A DNA stretch of 64,000 nucleotides, taken from assembly GCA_034411995.1 (NCBI GenBank), contig DAOUME010000030.1:1-64000 (forward strand). Direction: 5' to 3'. The notes beneath the pieces were generated by a model, which worked only from the letters and a program-made list of their open reading frames with translations, did not search any database and was not told the origin of the DNA. A program made the translations under genes and the position numbers. Source of the stretch: JAUVXJ01 sp034411995. Lineage in GTDB: Bacteria > Chloroflexota > Anaerolineae > UBA7937 > B3-Chlor. Of this stretch, positions 34,872 through 44,512 are shown in pieces. Position 1 is the first letter of the stretch. Each line of letters starts with the position of its first letter.

Positions 34872-36215
34872 CTACGCGTGAGCTTCTCTGTCGGTGATCT
34901 CGAGAACTTCGTCGATGATGTTCAGCCCCTCCCTCAACTGCTCCTCGGTGATACACAGTGGTGGCCCCACGAAGATCCAGTTCCACCTGACGCCGGTGCT
35001 CAGCCCTTTCTGGCGCAGGGCGGGTAGCACATCGGCCATCACGCCCAAGTCGCCGGCCTTCGCATTCCAAGGAGCGAGGGGCTCCGCGGTTTCTTTGTCC
35101 TTCACCAACTCGATGACCGAGAAAAGCCCTATGTAGCGCACATCGCCCACAGAGGGATGCTTCTCCTTGATAGCCTCCAGCCCTCGCGCCAGAACATGGC
35201 CCATCTTCCTCGCGTTCTCGACGAGTCCGTCCTCTCGATACGCTGTGATGGTAGCTACCGCAGCGGCAGCGGCCAGGGTATGGGCGCCATAGGTTAGCCC
35301 CAGGGGTAGGTACCGGTCCTCAAAGTGATCGGCGATCGACTGGGAGACGATCACGCCGCCCATCGGTATATGACCGGACGTCAGGCCCTTGGCCACGACC
35401 ATCATATCGGGCACCACATGCCAGTTATCCACTGCAAACCACTCGCCAGTCCGCCCAAAGCCGCTCATTACCTCATCGGAAATGAGCAGGATGCCATACT
35501 TGTCACACATCTCTCGCAATCGAGGCCAATAATCATCCGGCGGGACAAAAATGCCACTGGATCCAGTGACGCCTTCAAGGAGCAGAGCGGCGACGTTTTC
35601 CGGCCCCTCGAACTTGACGACCTCCTCTATGTGCGTGACACACTGCCTATCGCACGTCGCGCGCTCCTGGCCAAAAATGCAGCGGTAGCAGTAGGGATCA
35701 AAGACACGCACGATACCTGGTATGCCAGGCTCGACAGGGAGTCGACGGGGATCTCCTGCCGCGCTTATGGCTCCATAAGTGGCACCATGATAGGAGCGGT
35801 AGCGAGTCACTATCTTCTGCCGCCCTGTGTAGAGCCGCGACAGCTTGATGGCGTTCTCAACCGCCTCCGCGCCTCCTAGTGTGAAGAACGTCTTGTTCAA
35901 ATCACCAGGCGTCACCTCAGCCAGTAGCTTGCCCAATTCGCCACGAGGCCGGGTGGCCAGCGCGGGTGACGCATAGCAAAGCCTCTCGGCTTGCTCCCTG
36001 ATGGCGGCGACCACTTTGGGATGCTGGTGTCCTGTGTTGACGTTCGTTAACTGCGACGAGAAATCCAGGTATCTCCTACCTTCGGCATCCCAGAATTCGC
36101 ACCCCTGAGCCCTCACCACAGCAAGGGGCGCCACTCGTGACTGAACCGACCATGGGAAGAAAGTATAGCGACGGTTCAGTTCCACTATCTCTTGCGACTC
36201 AGTCTCAGCAGACAT
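34872..36215 (-). CDS. Class III aminotransferase, taurine-pyruvate/omega-amino acid type
   Basis: The N-terminus RRYTFFPWSVQSRVAPLAVV resembles taurine:pyruvate aminotransferases. Further blocks are GHQHPKVVAAIREQAERLCY, FFTLGGAEAVENAIKLSRLY, RYRSYHGATYGAISAAGDPR and LISDEVMSGFGRTGEW. The PLP lysine is in MVVAKGLTSGHIPMGGVIVS. It also holds a cysteine cluster YCYRC-IFGQERAT-CDRQC (C-x2-C-x8-C-x3-C), like the + strand aminotransferase at 12191. It probably converts an omega-amino compound to an aldehyde with pyruvate as acceptor. The exact donor is uncertain. Confidence 0.9.
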   Translation of the reverse strand: MSAETESQEIVELNRRYTFFPWSVQSRVAPLAVVRAQGCEFWDAEGRRYLDFSSQLTNVNTGHQHPKVVAAIREQAERLCYASPALATRPRGELGKLLAEVTPGDLNKTFFTLGGAEAVENAIKLSRLYTGRQKIVTRYRSYHGATYGAISAAGDPRRLPVEPGIPGIVRVFDPYCYRCIFGQERATCDRQCVTHIEEVVKFEGPENVAALLLEGVTGSSGIFVPPDDYWPRLREMCDKYGILLISDEVMSGFGRTGEWFAVDNWHVVPDMMVVAKGLTSGHIPMGGVIVSQSIADHFEDRYLPLGLTYGAHTLAAAAAVATITAYREDGLVENARKMGHVLARGLEAIKEKHPSVGDVRYIGLFSVIELVKDKETAEPLAPWNAKAGDLGVMADVLPALRQKGLSTGVRWNWIFVGPPLCITEEQLREGLNIIDEVLEITDREAHA

Positions 36216-37202
36216 CTAGGCCTCCTGTTTTCAATATGGTCTCACTGCCAGGGGAGCACACAGTCCTGTCGCGGGCTTCCTCCTGGGCACCTCTGGGCTG
36301 GCACGCCAGGTGAGAACCCACTTCCATCGGTCGCGGAAAGAGCATTCGCCTGCAGATGGCATGCCCCCGGCCGACCGTTGGCCTGGCATTCTGACACGAC
36401 CCCGCCCAAGCTCTGCATAGAATCCGACCCACCCAACATCGAGCCCCGCACGTCGAATCGCACCCTCGTACCCTCACGGCCTATGGCCTGTCCACAACCG
36501 CCACAGCTGCACTGCCACCACCATGAATGGGGGCTGAGGCACATCATCATTATCACTAGACGGATCGACATCTATGTGTGCTCCGACCATTAGTGAGCAA
36601 CTCACATGCGCGACCGTTCCCTCAAAGGCGCGTACGGAGGCGACGGGTGGCCGTGGGACAGAATGAGCTTGGCTTCGATGTCTATTTCGCCCCACCCCGA
36701 CGAAACCCACTCATCCGGTACGGCATCCAGATTCTCCAGGTATACGACACCCATTTCGCACCTCGCCCAGTGGGCGCAAGCACCCTGGGTCTCGGCGCCA
36801 CGGAATTCGCCCTTCCGATGGATTCACTCGTCCCGGCAAAGCAGCGGCTGCGGAGCCGGCAACGCGAAGGCCGCGACTATCTGTGAGAATGCGGGCCTGA
36901 CATGTTTCACGGCTCAGGCAAACCGATACAGCCACGCAAGTTGCACACTCCACGCGGACATAGGACGTCGTCAGCATATCCAGTGGCCTTCAAGAACTAT
37001 AGAAACTGAAGAAGATCCCGCATTCGGTGTTCACATCCTCCGCCGGTACACGGCGAGACGGGGGCGATCTCACAGCCCGCGCGTCGATCCGCCAGCCCCT
37101 GTGAAGGGTAGAGGGAACGAGATCAGTCGCGGTGCATTGCCGCACCATAGGGCAGCATGACCCACAGACTGGAACGACGATCTGGCGCCTGATCTGCGCA
37201 TG
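36216..37202. other. About 1 kb without an intact gene; possible decayed coding stretch
   Basis: On the reverse strand, 36754-36602 reads MGVVYLENLDAVPDEWVSSG followed by WGEIDIEAKLILSHGHPSPP. The same frame continues upstream as GEFRGAETQGACAHWARCE until an in-frame TGA near 36807. The composition looks like real protein, but I do not recognise the family and no start with a ribosome binding site is present. It lies next to decayed duplicates, so a gene remnant is the best reading. The rest of the gap shows nothing. Confidence 0.35.
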
Positions 37203-37502
37203 CTACTGCTCCCCCAGCAGATTGCCGGGCAATCTGCGGATCTCAAAGACGACGGGATTGACGGCACCAGGACAAGCATGCAAAGCGGGCTCGTCTTCGC
37301 TATCGAGCCAGGGAAGATTGGCCGCATAGCGCCGGGCATAGGCTTTGGAGATCAAACTGCACGTTGCATCAAAGCAGATCTTGCCCTGAACCTCATTGTC
37401 GCCAGAGATGACCTCGTCTCCGGGCCGGTGGCCTGCTCTGCAGTATCCATTGACTTCCTTCACCGTCAACTTCAGTCGGTAGAGGCCTTTCGACTGTCGC
37501 AC
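37203..37502 (-). CDS. TIGR04076 family protein, second copy
   Basis: A 99-aa paralog of the protein at 30200, colinear over its whole length: LKLTVKEVNGYCRAGHRPGD, then FDATCSLISKAYARRYAAN and LHACPGAVNPVVFEIRRLPG. All conserved cysteines are kept, and the frame is open, so it may still be functional although the neighbouring duplicated genes are broken. Confidence 0.75.
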   Translation of the reverse strand: MRQSKGLYRLKLTVKEVNGYCRAGHRPGDEVISGDNEVQGKICFDATCSLISKAYARRYAANLPWLDSEDEPALHACPGAVNPVVFEIRRLPGNLLGEQ

Positions 37503-37514
37503 CCTCGGCTCCCC

Positions 37515-38336
37515 TTAACTCAGTTCAGATTGCTCTCGAGAAGCTTGGCCAATCGCTGTATCCCAAGTTCGATCTCCTGCTTCTCGCAGGCGGAGAAGTT
37601 CAGCCGCATCTTGTTCTCCCGGCCACCCTGAGCGAGCATGGTAGCAGGACGCGGGCACGCAAGCAGTCTCGACTTCAACCGACTGCGTGAAGAGATCCAA
37701 GGTATCGACTCCTTCAGGCAGGGTCAGCCAGAGGAAAACGCCCCCCTCCGGCCCTGTCCAGCGTACCCCGTGTGGGAAGTACCTTTGCATTGCCTCGAGC
37801 ATAGCGTCTCGTCCGTTGCGATGAGTGGCTATGATGGTCCGCATATGGATCGGTATGGGGAGTTCTTCCGAGATGTCGAATGCACGGCTGGTCGTCTCTC
37901 CCGCTTGGTCGAGATCGGCTGGCTCATCGGCGGGCAGCCCGGCGGACTTGGCATACCACCGGTTGTCGTGCTCGTTGTTGGAGCTGGCCCCGCTGGGATC
38001 GTCAACCGAAACGACTGCAAACCCACCAGCAATGTCTGTGAGTTTGAGCTGCTGGATAGAATCAGCGGCCCCGTTGAGTCCCGCCTGCTTCATCACGGCC
38101 ATGGATGGGGCGTTCGAGGAGGAAGCGCGGGCGGCGTCCAAGGCCACCTTTTCGTTGACTGACCAATAGGCCGCAAACTCCAGCTCGAAAGCAGCGCCGA
38201 TGAAGGTCTCCATGATTCTTGTGGACGGAGGCCCTGGGTATGCGGTGGCAAACCGAAGCCGCGCCTCCATCGCTCCCCTGGCGATGGCCTCGTTGCCAAG
38301 CGCCGATAGTCGCGCTCCGGGCTCATTGTCCAGCAA
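37515..38336 (-). pseudogene. IorA N-terminus fused to aminotransferase C-terminus (collapsed duplicate)
   Basis: Residues 1 to about 165 match the IorA at 32382 (GNEAIARGAMEARLRFATAY, WSVNEKVALDAA, SVDDPSGASSNNEHDNRWYA, FDISEELPIP). The chain then jumps directly to the C-terminal part of the aminotransferase at 30517 (RNGRDAMLEAMQRYFPHGVR, GGVFLWLTLPEGVD). After about 37640 it shifts frame. In the other frame the true end continues with ENKMRLNFSACEKQEIELGI. The TPP domain, iron-sulfur motifs, IorB and the PLP domain are all missing, so the product cannot be active. Confidence 0.85.
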
Positions 38337-38461
38337 ATGCTGTATTCGCGTCTACACGACTCCCCTGCAATGCCAGCGTGACGTTGCGCCATATTGTCAT
38401 CCGAAGCCCACTAAGGGGCACCCGGTGCAACGATGCGTCCTCGCTGCACTGTGCGTCCCAC

Positions 38462-39370
38462 TCAGCTCCTCAGCGTTGGATCCAAGTAATCCCGTAGCCA
38501 ATCGCTGAGTAGGTTGATGCCGAGCACGGCAACCAACATGGCAAGCCCCGGGAAGGCAGATACCCACCACGCGTCGCCGAGATAGTTTCGACCCTCCGCG
38601 ACCATCCCGCCCCAGGTCGGAGTGGGCGGTTGCACACCCAAGCCCAAAAAGCTCAACGAGGCCTCGGCGATGATCATCTGGGCCACCTGTAGAGTAGCGA
38701 CCACCACGATGGAAGCGCTCACATTAGGCAGGATGTGCAGGAGCATTATCCTACTGTCCCTGCAGCCGACCAATCGCGCGGCATCAATGTACTCCATCTC
38801 CCTGACCGATAACACTTCTGCCCGCACGACGCGCCCGTAGCTCACCCACCTTGTAACACCCAAGACGACGATGATATTGCGTAGACTAGCTCCCAGCACG
38901 GCCACCACCGCCAACACCAACACTAGAAAAGGGATAGCCAGCTGGGTGTCTACGACGCGCATAATGATGGCATCTAGGGTGCCGCGATAGTAGCCAGCGA
39001 TGAGCCCCAGCAACACGCCAATCGTTCCGGACACGACCACCGCACTCGCGCCCACGAGTAGTGAAATGCGCGAACCATAGACAACCCGGCTGAGAATGTC
39101 TCGGCCCAGGGAATCGGTTCCGAGGGGATTGGTGGTGTCTCCCGACAGCCAAAACGGCGGCATTAGCCGCCTACTGATATCCTGAGTGAAAGGACTGTGA
39201 GGTGCGATGATGGGAGCAAAGATGGCAGTTCCGAGTACCGCGGTGACCATCACTACTCCACAGATACCCTTACCACCGCGCGCCAGGTCACCTATCAACT
39301 GGCGACCCCAGGTGCGCTCCGCGGAAATGACAGACTCGCTCCGTCGCTTTGGCGACAAGGCTGATCTCAT
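38462..39370 (-). CDS. ABC transporter permease, DppC/OppC type (second importer)
   Basis: A 302-aa membrane protein with the DppC plan: PHSPFTQDISRRLMPPFW, NPLGTDSLGRDILSRVVYGS, an EAA loop (YIDAARLVGCRD) and SFLGLGVQPPTPTWGGMV. It is the last gene of the reverse-strand operon that begins with the GntR regulator near 49 kb. No ATPase gene follows; the next sequence is the collapsed IorA duplicate. Confidence 0.93.
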   Translation of the reverse strand: MRSALSPKRRSESVISAERTWGRQLIGDLARGGKGICGVVMVTAVLGTAIFAPIIAPHSPFTQDISRRLMPPFWLSGDTTNPLGTDSLGRDILSRVVYGSRISLLVGASAVVVSGTIGVLLGLIAGYYRGTLDAIIMRVVDTQLAIPFLVLVLAVVAVLGASLRNIIVVLGVTRWVSYGRVVRAEVLSVREMEYIDAARLVGCRDSRIMLLHILPNVSASIVVVATLQVAQMIIAEASLSFLGLGVQPPTPTWGGMVAEGRNYLGDAWWVSAFPGLAMLVAVLGINLLSDWLRDYLDPTLRS

Positions 39371-39466
39371 CGCCAGGCCCTGATCACAACAATACAGATG
39401 CGCGCAGGGGGGCGCCGGGCGGCCATTTTGGATGATTCTTTCCTCAAAGAGACTGCCGGCACCCTT

Positions 39467-40384
39467 TCATTCCAACGCTATACGAGGATCGAGGTAGGTG
39501 TAGATTATGTCAACGAAGAAATTGATGGCGACAACCAACAAGGCAACCACGACCACGAAGGCTTGAACGACCGTGTAGTCGCGGCCGTTTATGGCCTGTA
39601 CAGCGAGCAGCCCCATCCCTGGGTAGGCGAATACCGTCTCCACAATGATCGCCCCGCCCATCAGACTCGCCACTTGCAGACCGACGACGGTCACCACGGG
39701 GATGGCAGCATTCTTCAGGGCATGCCTGTAGACGACGACCGTCTCCCTAAGTCCCTTGGCCCGCGCCGTGCGAATGTAGTTCTTGCTCAACACTTCCAGC
39801 AAGCTCGATCGCAAGAGCCGGGTTGTCATAGCGGTCGCGTAGGCGCCCAGAGTCATAGCGGGCAAGATGAGATGGTCAAGGCCGTCCCGGCCAAAGGGGG
39901 GCAACCACTCCAGCTTCACGGAGAGGACGAGAATGAGCATTATGCCGAGCCAGAAAGCCGGCATGCTCTGACCCAAAAGGGCCAACATCATGCCTAGAGT
40001 ATCGTAGATTGAGTCCCTCCTAAGTGCCGATATGGTCCCCACAGGTATGGCTATGAGCAAGGAGAAGAACATGGCCGTGGCGACCAACTGCAACGTAGCT
40101 GGCACCCGCTCCAACACCAGTTGGAGTGCCGGTTGATGGTGCCGCAATGAATCGCCAAAGTCCAAACGCAGGGCATTGGCTAGGAACCGTACGTACTGTA
40201 ACGGCAGTGGATCATCTAGTCCTGTAGCCTGTCGAAACTTGGCGACATCCTCAGCAGTGGCCTCAACGGGTAGCAGCAAACGAGCGGGATCCCCTGAGAG
40301 ATGGAGCAAGGCGAAGACCACCAGTGAAACGCCCAGAACAACCACTATCGACTGCAACAATCGTCTCAGCAGGTATCCTAACAT
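39467..40384 (-). CDS. ABC transporter permease, DppB/OppB type (second importer)
   Basis: A 305-aa permease beginning MLGYLLRRLLQSIVVVLGVS with the periplasmic segment LHLSGDPARLLLP, GLDDPLPLQYVRF and the EAA loop YIRTARAKGLRE. It pairs with the DppC-type protein 96 bases downstream. A roughly 400-base gap with a long palindrome separates it from the substrate-binding protein gene upstream. Confidence 0.93.
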   Translation of the reverse strand: MLGYLLRRLLQSIVVVLGVSLVVFALLHLSGDPARLLLPVEATAEDVAKFRQATGLDDPLPLQYVRFLANALRLDFGDSLRHHQPALQLVLERVPATLQLVATAMFFSLLIAIPVGTISALRRDSIYDTLGMMLALLGQSMPAFWLGIMLILVLSVKLEWLPPFGRDGLDHLILPAMTLGAYATAMTTRLLRSSLLEVLSKNYIRTARAKGLRETVVVYRHALKNAAIPVVTVVGLQVASLMGGAIIVETVFAYPGMGLLAVQAINGRDYTVVQAFVVVVALLVVAINFFVDIIYTYLDPRIALE

Positions 40385-40781
40385 AAGGACCTCAGAATCT
40401 CACATCGAACCATCAAACAATGATCTGATCCTACTCACCCCGCGGTACAATCAGATAGCCTGTTCCCGAAGGATGCCTCCACGAAAGACGCGTTCTTCCC
40501 GCTCAACCAAACCACCTCCTTGCCCCGTAGAGCGAGTCCGCGCTATCCCCAGCTGCACAGGCCATTCATGGATTGCGAATTCGGCTTGGGCGGTATGCCA
40601 ACAGGACTAAGGACAAGCGCCATTCGACTAGCTAAGGCTGCAGACAACGCCGCCAGAGACCGCAATACCGGAACTGCACAACCAAGTGACGGAACCACCC
40701 AAAGAGCCCGGCAGATCTGTTCGGCCACTGGAACTGCGCAAGGGCGAGGTCTCCCCTGCGCGCAGGGGAGACCTCGCAAAC
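40385..40781. other. Long gap between binding-protein and permease genes of the second importer
   Basis: No gene is visible. Apart from the palindrome at 40744-40777 the gap is unremarkable. In the first importer the equivalent gap is 137 bases. Confidence 0.5.
40744..40777. repeat. Perfect 17-bp palindrome after the binding-protein gene
   Basis: The arm GCGAGGTCTCCCCTGCG is followed at once by its exact reverse complement, with no spacer, ending four bases from the binding-protein stop codon on the reverse strand. No U-run follows in the direction of transcription. It should form a strong hairpin in the message that protects the binding-protein mRNA and limits read-through into the permeases. 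The sequence is unrelated to the palindrome at 3857-3889 but the position is the same. Confidence 0.85.
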
Positions 40782-42368
40782 TCACTCGGCGAACGACACC
40801 TCGAATAGCGAGATGAACTCATCAGTACGGGGTTCCCAGATGATTTCGGTGCTCACCCCGTAGATATCCTTCAACTGCCAAAGGAAGAGCCAGGGAGGGT
40901 CGTCCTTGAGAATCTGCTGAGCTTCGCGATAAAGCTCGTAGCGCCTGTCCTGATCCATTTCCACTCTAGCAGCGTCGACCAGCTCGTCTAACCCTTTGTT
41001 CGAGTACCTCCCCCTAAACTCCCCCGTATGCAACGGATAGGTAAGGGGATCGTCAGCGTCAAGTAACTGGGCCCCCCAGCCCATGAGATGCATGGCCTCA
41101 AGTCCTTCGGGATACAGGAGAAAGTTGTTGACGTAGACACCCCACTCTACGACCTTAACCTCAACGTCGATTCCCACCTCAGACAGTTGACCGGCCACCG
41201 CTTCAGCCGTCTCTTTGTCCATGGGGTAGCGGCCACTCGGCGTATTTAGGGCAGTCTGGAAACCGTCCGGATATCCCGCTTCGGCCAGCAGGTCCTTGGC
41301 CTTCTCGGGATCGTAGCTGAAGGGCTTTATGTCAGGGTCGTAGCCAAAGTACATGGGAAGAACAGGACTTGCGCTCTGGATGGCATATCCTCCCATGATG
41401 TGCTCTATCAGGCTTGGCACGTCGACGGCGTAGTTGATGGCCAACCGAACTCTCTTGTCCGCCAGCGGAGTATCATTGATGTTGTCGAGACCGATATAGA
41501 TTTGGCGCTTACTGAGCACCGAGGCCACCTTCGCCGCGTCGCTGCTCTCAATGGCGCCCACTTGATCCGGCGGCACGCTGTCAATGATGTCCACTTCGCC
41601 CGTCAGCAAGGCCGCTATCCTGGTAGAGGTCTCCGGTATAGGCCTGAAGACGACCTCCTTTATGGCAGGAGCCCCCCTCCAATATTCCTCGTTCGCCCTC
41701 AAGGATAGATGATCGTCCTTGACCCATTCTACGAAGGCGTATGGGCCCGTGCCAATCGGGTGCAACCCGAAGTATTCGTCCCCCTCCTCCTGGACGTATT
41801 TCGGCGGAGCCATGAACAGCAAAGTGAGGCGCGCGGGCAAGAGAGGATCCGGACTGGCCGTAACGATGTTTACCGTGTAGTCATCGACCACCTCCGCATG
41901 ATCTAGTGTGACAAACCGAGATTGCAGTTTCGACCCCAACTCTGGATTCAGGATCCTCTCCACCGTGAACTTGACACTAGTGGCATCAAATGGCTCGCCG
42001 TTCTGGAACTCCACTCCTTCGCGCAGCTTGAACTGCCAAGTAGTGTCATTCACCAGCTCATAGGACGTCGCCAAACTGGGCTGAAGGTTCATTTCGCTAT
42101 CCCTGACAACCAAGGTGTCAAAGATGTTCTGCAAGATGCGGAGGGATGTCATGTCACTGGGTATCTGTGGATCCACAGACAAGGCTTCGGCTCCTTGAGC
42201 GATGACGAGAGGTGGCACCGGAGTGGCCGTTGGCTGCACAGGCGGCGCCAACGTGGCCGTTGCCTCAGCTGCTGACCCAGGCGTTGTTGTTGGACTGGGG
42301 CTGCATTGGATCTGGCTAGAAGCCATAGCAAGCGCCAGCAAAACAAGCACAACTCTCAGTTTCTTCAT
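40782..42368 (-). CDS. ABC transporter substrate-binding lipoprotein, family 5 (second importer)
   Basis: A Sec-type lipoprotein signal (MKKLRVVLVLLALAMASSQI, then the lipobox cysteine) is followed by a Thr/Pro/Ala linker. SBP_bac_5 blocks are ATSYELVNDTTWQFKLREGV, FQNGEPFDATSVKFTVERIL and LHPIGTGPYAFVEWVKDD. AAGGAGG precedes the ATG. It differs from the first importer's binding protein, which has a Tat-type signal, so the two systems probably recognise different ligands. It directly follows hyuB, which suggests the ligand is the HyuAB substrate. Confidence 0.93.
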   Translation of the reverse strand: MKKLRVVLVLLALAMASSQIQCSPSPTTTPGSAAEATATLAPPVQPTATPVPPLVIAQGAEALSVDPQIPSDMTSLRILQNIFDTLVVRDSEMNLQPSLATSYELVNDTTWQFKLREGVEFQNGEPFDATSVKFTVERILNPELGSKLQSRFVTLDHAEVVDDYTVNIVTASPDPLLPARLTLLFMAPPKYVQEEGDEYFGLHPIGTGPYAFVEWVKDDHLSLRANEEYWRGAPAIKEVVFRPIPETSTRIAALLTGEVDIIDSVPPDQVGAIESSDAAKVASVLSKRQIYIGLDNINDTPLADKRVRLAINYAVDVPSLIEHIMGGYAIQSASPVLPMYFGYDPDIKPFSYDPEKAKDLLAEAGYPDGFQTALNTPSGRYPMDKETAEAVAGQLSEVGIDVEVKVVEWGVYVNNFLLYPEGLEAMHLMGWGAQLLDADDPLTYPLHTGEFRGRYSNKGLDELVDAARVEMDQDRRYELYREAQQILKDDPPWLFLWQLKDIYGVSTEIIWEPRTDEFISLFEVSFAE

Positions 42369-42535
42369 GGTTCTTCCTCCTTATGAAGGGATCCCACCAA
42401 GCGCAAAACCTCTGACAGCACAACACCCGACATCGACATCGAAATCTACTCTCTCCTCACCTCCTTTCGAATCTCTCCAAACGGGTCCCGCTTCCCATGG
42501 CTACGTAACTCAAGCGATTCCTCATACCCTCACCT

Positions 42536-44512
42536 CTAGCGCATTGCCATCCTATCCATCAACTCCTGCCATTTGGTGGTAAGATCGCACAGCTCCACCG
42601 GCCTCTCTTGACTGAGATCCTCTATTTCCGACGAAAGCTTCCTCTTCATGTAGTCCCTCAAACCAACGGGCAGTCCATACAGCATGTCAACCAGAGTAGA
42701 TCTCAGCTTTGGGGTCCATACTCTCTCGTATGCCTCTCTGTTTGGGCAGAAATCAAAGTCACGGAGAACTACACTCCTACTAACAATACTCCTCTTCACT
42801 TCAGTCTTCTCGTAATCTATCTGACCGTCCTCGATGATCACCCCATACTCGTCTTCTGCGGCTCCAAGGGAGACGAAACCCTGCTTCACGTCATATAGAA
42901 CCTTCTGCGGATCCCTCTCCAGAGGATTACCATAGCCGCCTCCACCCGCTAACTCGATCCTGAGGACATCTCCCGCATCCAGTACTAGCACGTCGATCTT
43001 GCCGACGTCCCTCTCCCGGTTGCTGCCTGGGTTCAGGATGGTTCTACCGCCCTGCGCGTGGCGGCCGCCTCTCAGGCCCCACGGTCGAAACCTGTATGCC
43101 TCCATCCCCCTAGCAGTGATCAGGGTGTCTGGCCACATGGCCTGAAATTCCAGGACCACCCCATTCCCACCCCGATATTTCCCTGGTCCCCCTGAGTCCA
43201 TGCGAATGCCGTACTCGCGAATCACCAGGGAACACTCTAATCCAAGCTCCTCTACGGGGTTATTGCCGCAGACCGGGATATTCAACTCAAGGCCATCGAC
43301 CCCATCCTTTCCAGGCCTACCACCCGTGCCCCCAAACAGCGGTTCCACTACCAGAATGTTGCGCTTGCCTGACTTCAAATCCAGTTCAGACACGAGCACT
43401 ATGGTTGCCGTGCCCGCAGACGCGGCCGGGATCTTCCCCGGAAGAGCCTTCGCCAATGCACCGAGCACGGTCTCGCTGACTTTGGCGAAAGTGGGTCCCC
43501 TCACCCCAACCGCGGCGGGAAACTCGGGGTTGAGGACTGATCCCTTGGGAAGGGTGACAGATATGGGCCGACTGATCCCAGCCTGTATGGGTAGGCCCGG
43601 GTCAACGGTGCAGAGGTACCTTTGGAGCAGGTCTATGATGAAAGGATGCGTCTTTCCCATGGTAGGTATGTTAAAGGCGGATCTGACCTGGGGATCGGTA
43701 CCAGTGAAGTCAAGGTGGATCTTGGAGTCGGCCACTCCCATCTTCAAGCAGATCTTGATGGGAGTATCGGAGACGACATCGTCCTCGACATAATCGGAGA
43801 ATTCGTAGACCCCATCCGGCATATCGCGTATCACCGCCTCTGCCTTCATTTGCGCATAATCCAGCATATCCTCCATACCTTGCTTTATCGTTTCCGCGCC
43901 GTACTTGTCGATGAGCTCATGAAATCTCCGCTCGCCGGTGTTGACAGCAGCTACCTCCGCCTTTATATCACCCCAGTTGGCATCCGGTAGTCTGACGTTG
44001 GCCTTGAACAGCTCCAGCAGCTCTTCGTTCAGGTTTCCTGCTTTGTAGAGCTTCATGGGCGGAATTCTTATCCCCTCCTGGTATATCTCGTAACACGAGG
44101 GAGACACACTTCCGGCCACGCTTCCGCCCACGTCCGAGCAGTGGATGAATGTCCAAGCAAAGGCAATGATCTCTCCCCCCCAGAATATGGGCTTCAGCAA
44201 GTTGATATCTGGTAGGTGGGTGGCAACTCCTCCCGACGTGTAGACATCATTGAACATGATGATGTCGCCCTCGCGTAGGTCGTCGATGTGATCCACGGCG
44301 TCCTTGGTGTCGACCGACCAGATGTGCCACGCCCCGATGGGAATCGAGAAGGCAAAGAATTCACCCGCGGGCGTGGCCAATCCCGTTTCAAAGTCAGTCG
44401 TCTCTCGCACGTAGATGGTGTGTGCAGTTCGCTGCAACGTGTAGCCCATCTCTCTGGCAACGGAGACGAAGTTGTTGTTCAGTATTTCCAATAGAATTGG
44501 ATCGGTCCTCAT
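42536..44512 (-). CDS. hyuB: Hydantoinase/oxoprolinase subunit B (HyuB), third copy
   Basis: HyuB blocks: DPILLEILNNNFVSVAREMG, LQRTAHTIYVRETTDFETGL, MFNDVYTSGGVATHLPDINL, the CSDVGGSVAGSVSP segment and ELAGGGGYGNPLERDPQKVL. It is longer than the + strand copies (658 aa) and more distant. Its catalytic region reads FIHCSDVGG where they have AHHIDLGS, pointing to another substrate class such as N-methylhydantoin- or acetone-carboxylase-like types. Its ATG overlaps the hyuA stop (TAATG). Confidence 0.93.
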   Translation of the reverse strand: MRTDPILLEILNNNFVSVAREMGYTLQRTAHTIYVRETTDFETGLATPAGEFFAFSIPIGAWHIWSVDTKDAVDHIDDLREGDIIMFNDVYTSGGVATHLPDINLLKPIFWGGEIIAFAWTFIHCSDVGGSVAGSVSPSCYEIYQEGIRIPPMKLYKAGNLNEELLELFKANVRLPDANWGDIKAEVAAVNTGERRFHELIDKYGAETIKQGMEDMLDYAQMKAEAVIRDMPDGVYEFSDYVEDDVVSDTPIKICLKMGVADSKIHLDFTGTDPQVRSAFNIPTMGKTHPFIIDLLQRYLCTVDPGLPIQAGISRPISVTLPKGSVLNPEFPAAVGVRGPTFAKVSETVLGALAKALPGKIPAASAGTATIVLVSELDLKSGKRNILVVEPLFGGTGGRPGKDGVDGLELNIPVCGNNPVEELGLECSLVIREYGIRMDSGGPGKYRGGNGVVLEFQAMWPDTLITARGMEAYRFRPWGLRGGRHAQGGRTILNPGSNRERDVGKIDVLVLDAGDVLRIELAGGGGYGNPLERDPQKVLYDVKQGFVSLGAAEDEYGVIIEDGQIDYEKTEVKRSIVSRSVVLRDFDFCPNREAYERVWTPKLRSTLVDMLYGLPVGLRDYMKRKLSSEIEDLSQERPVELCDLTTKWQELMDRMAMR

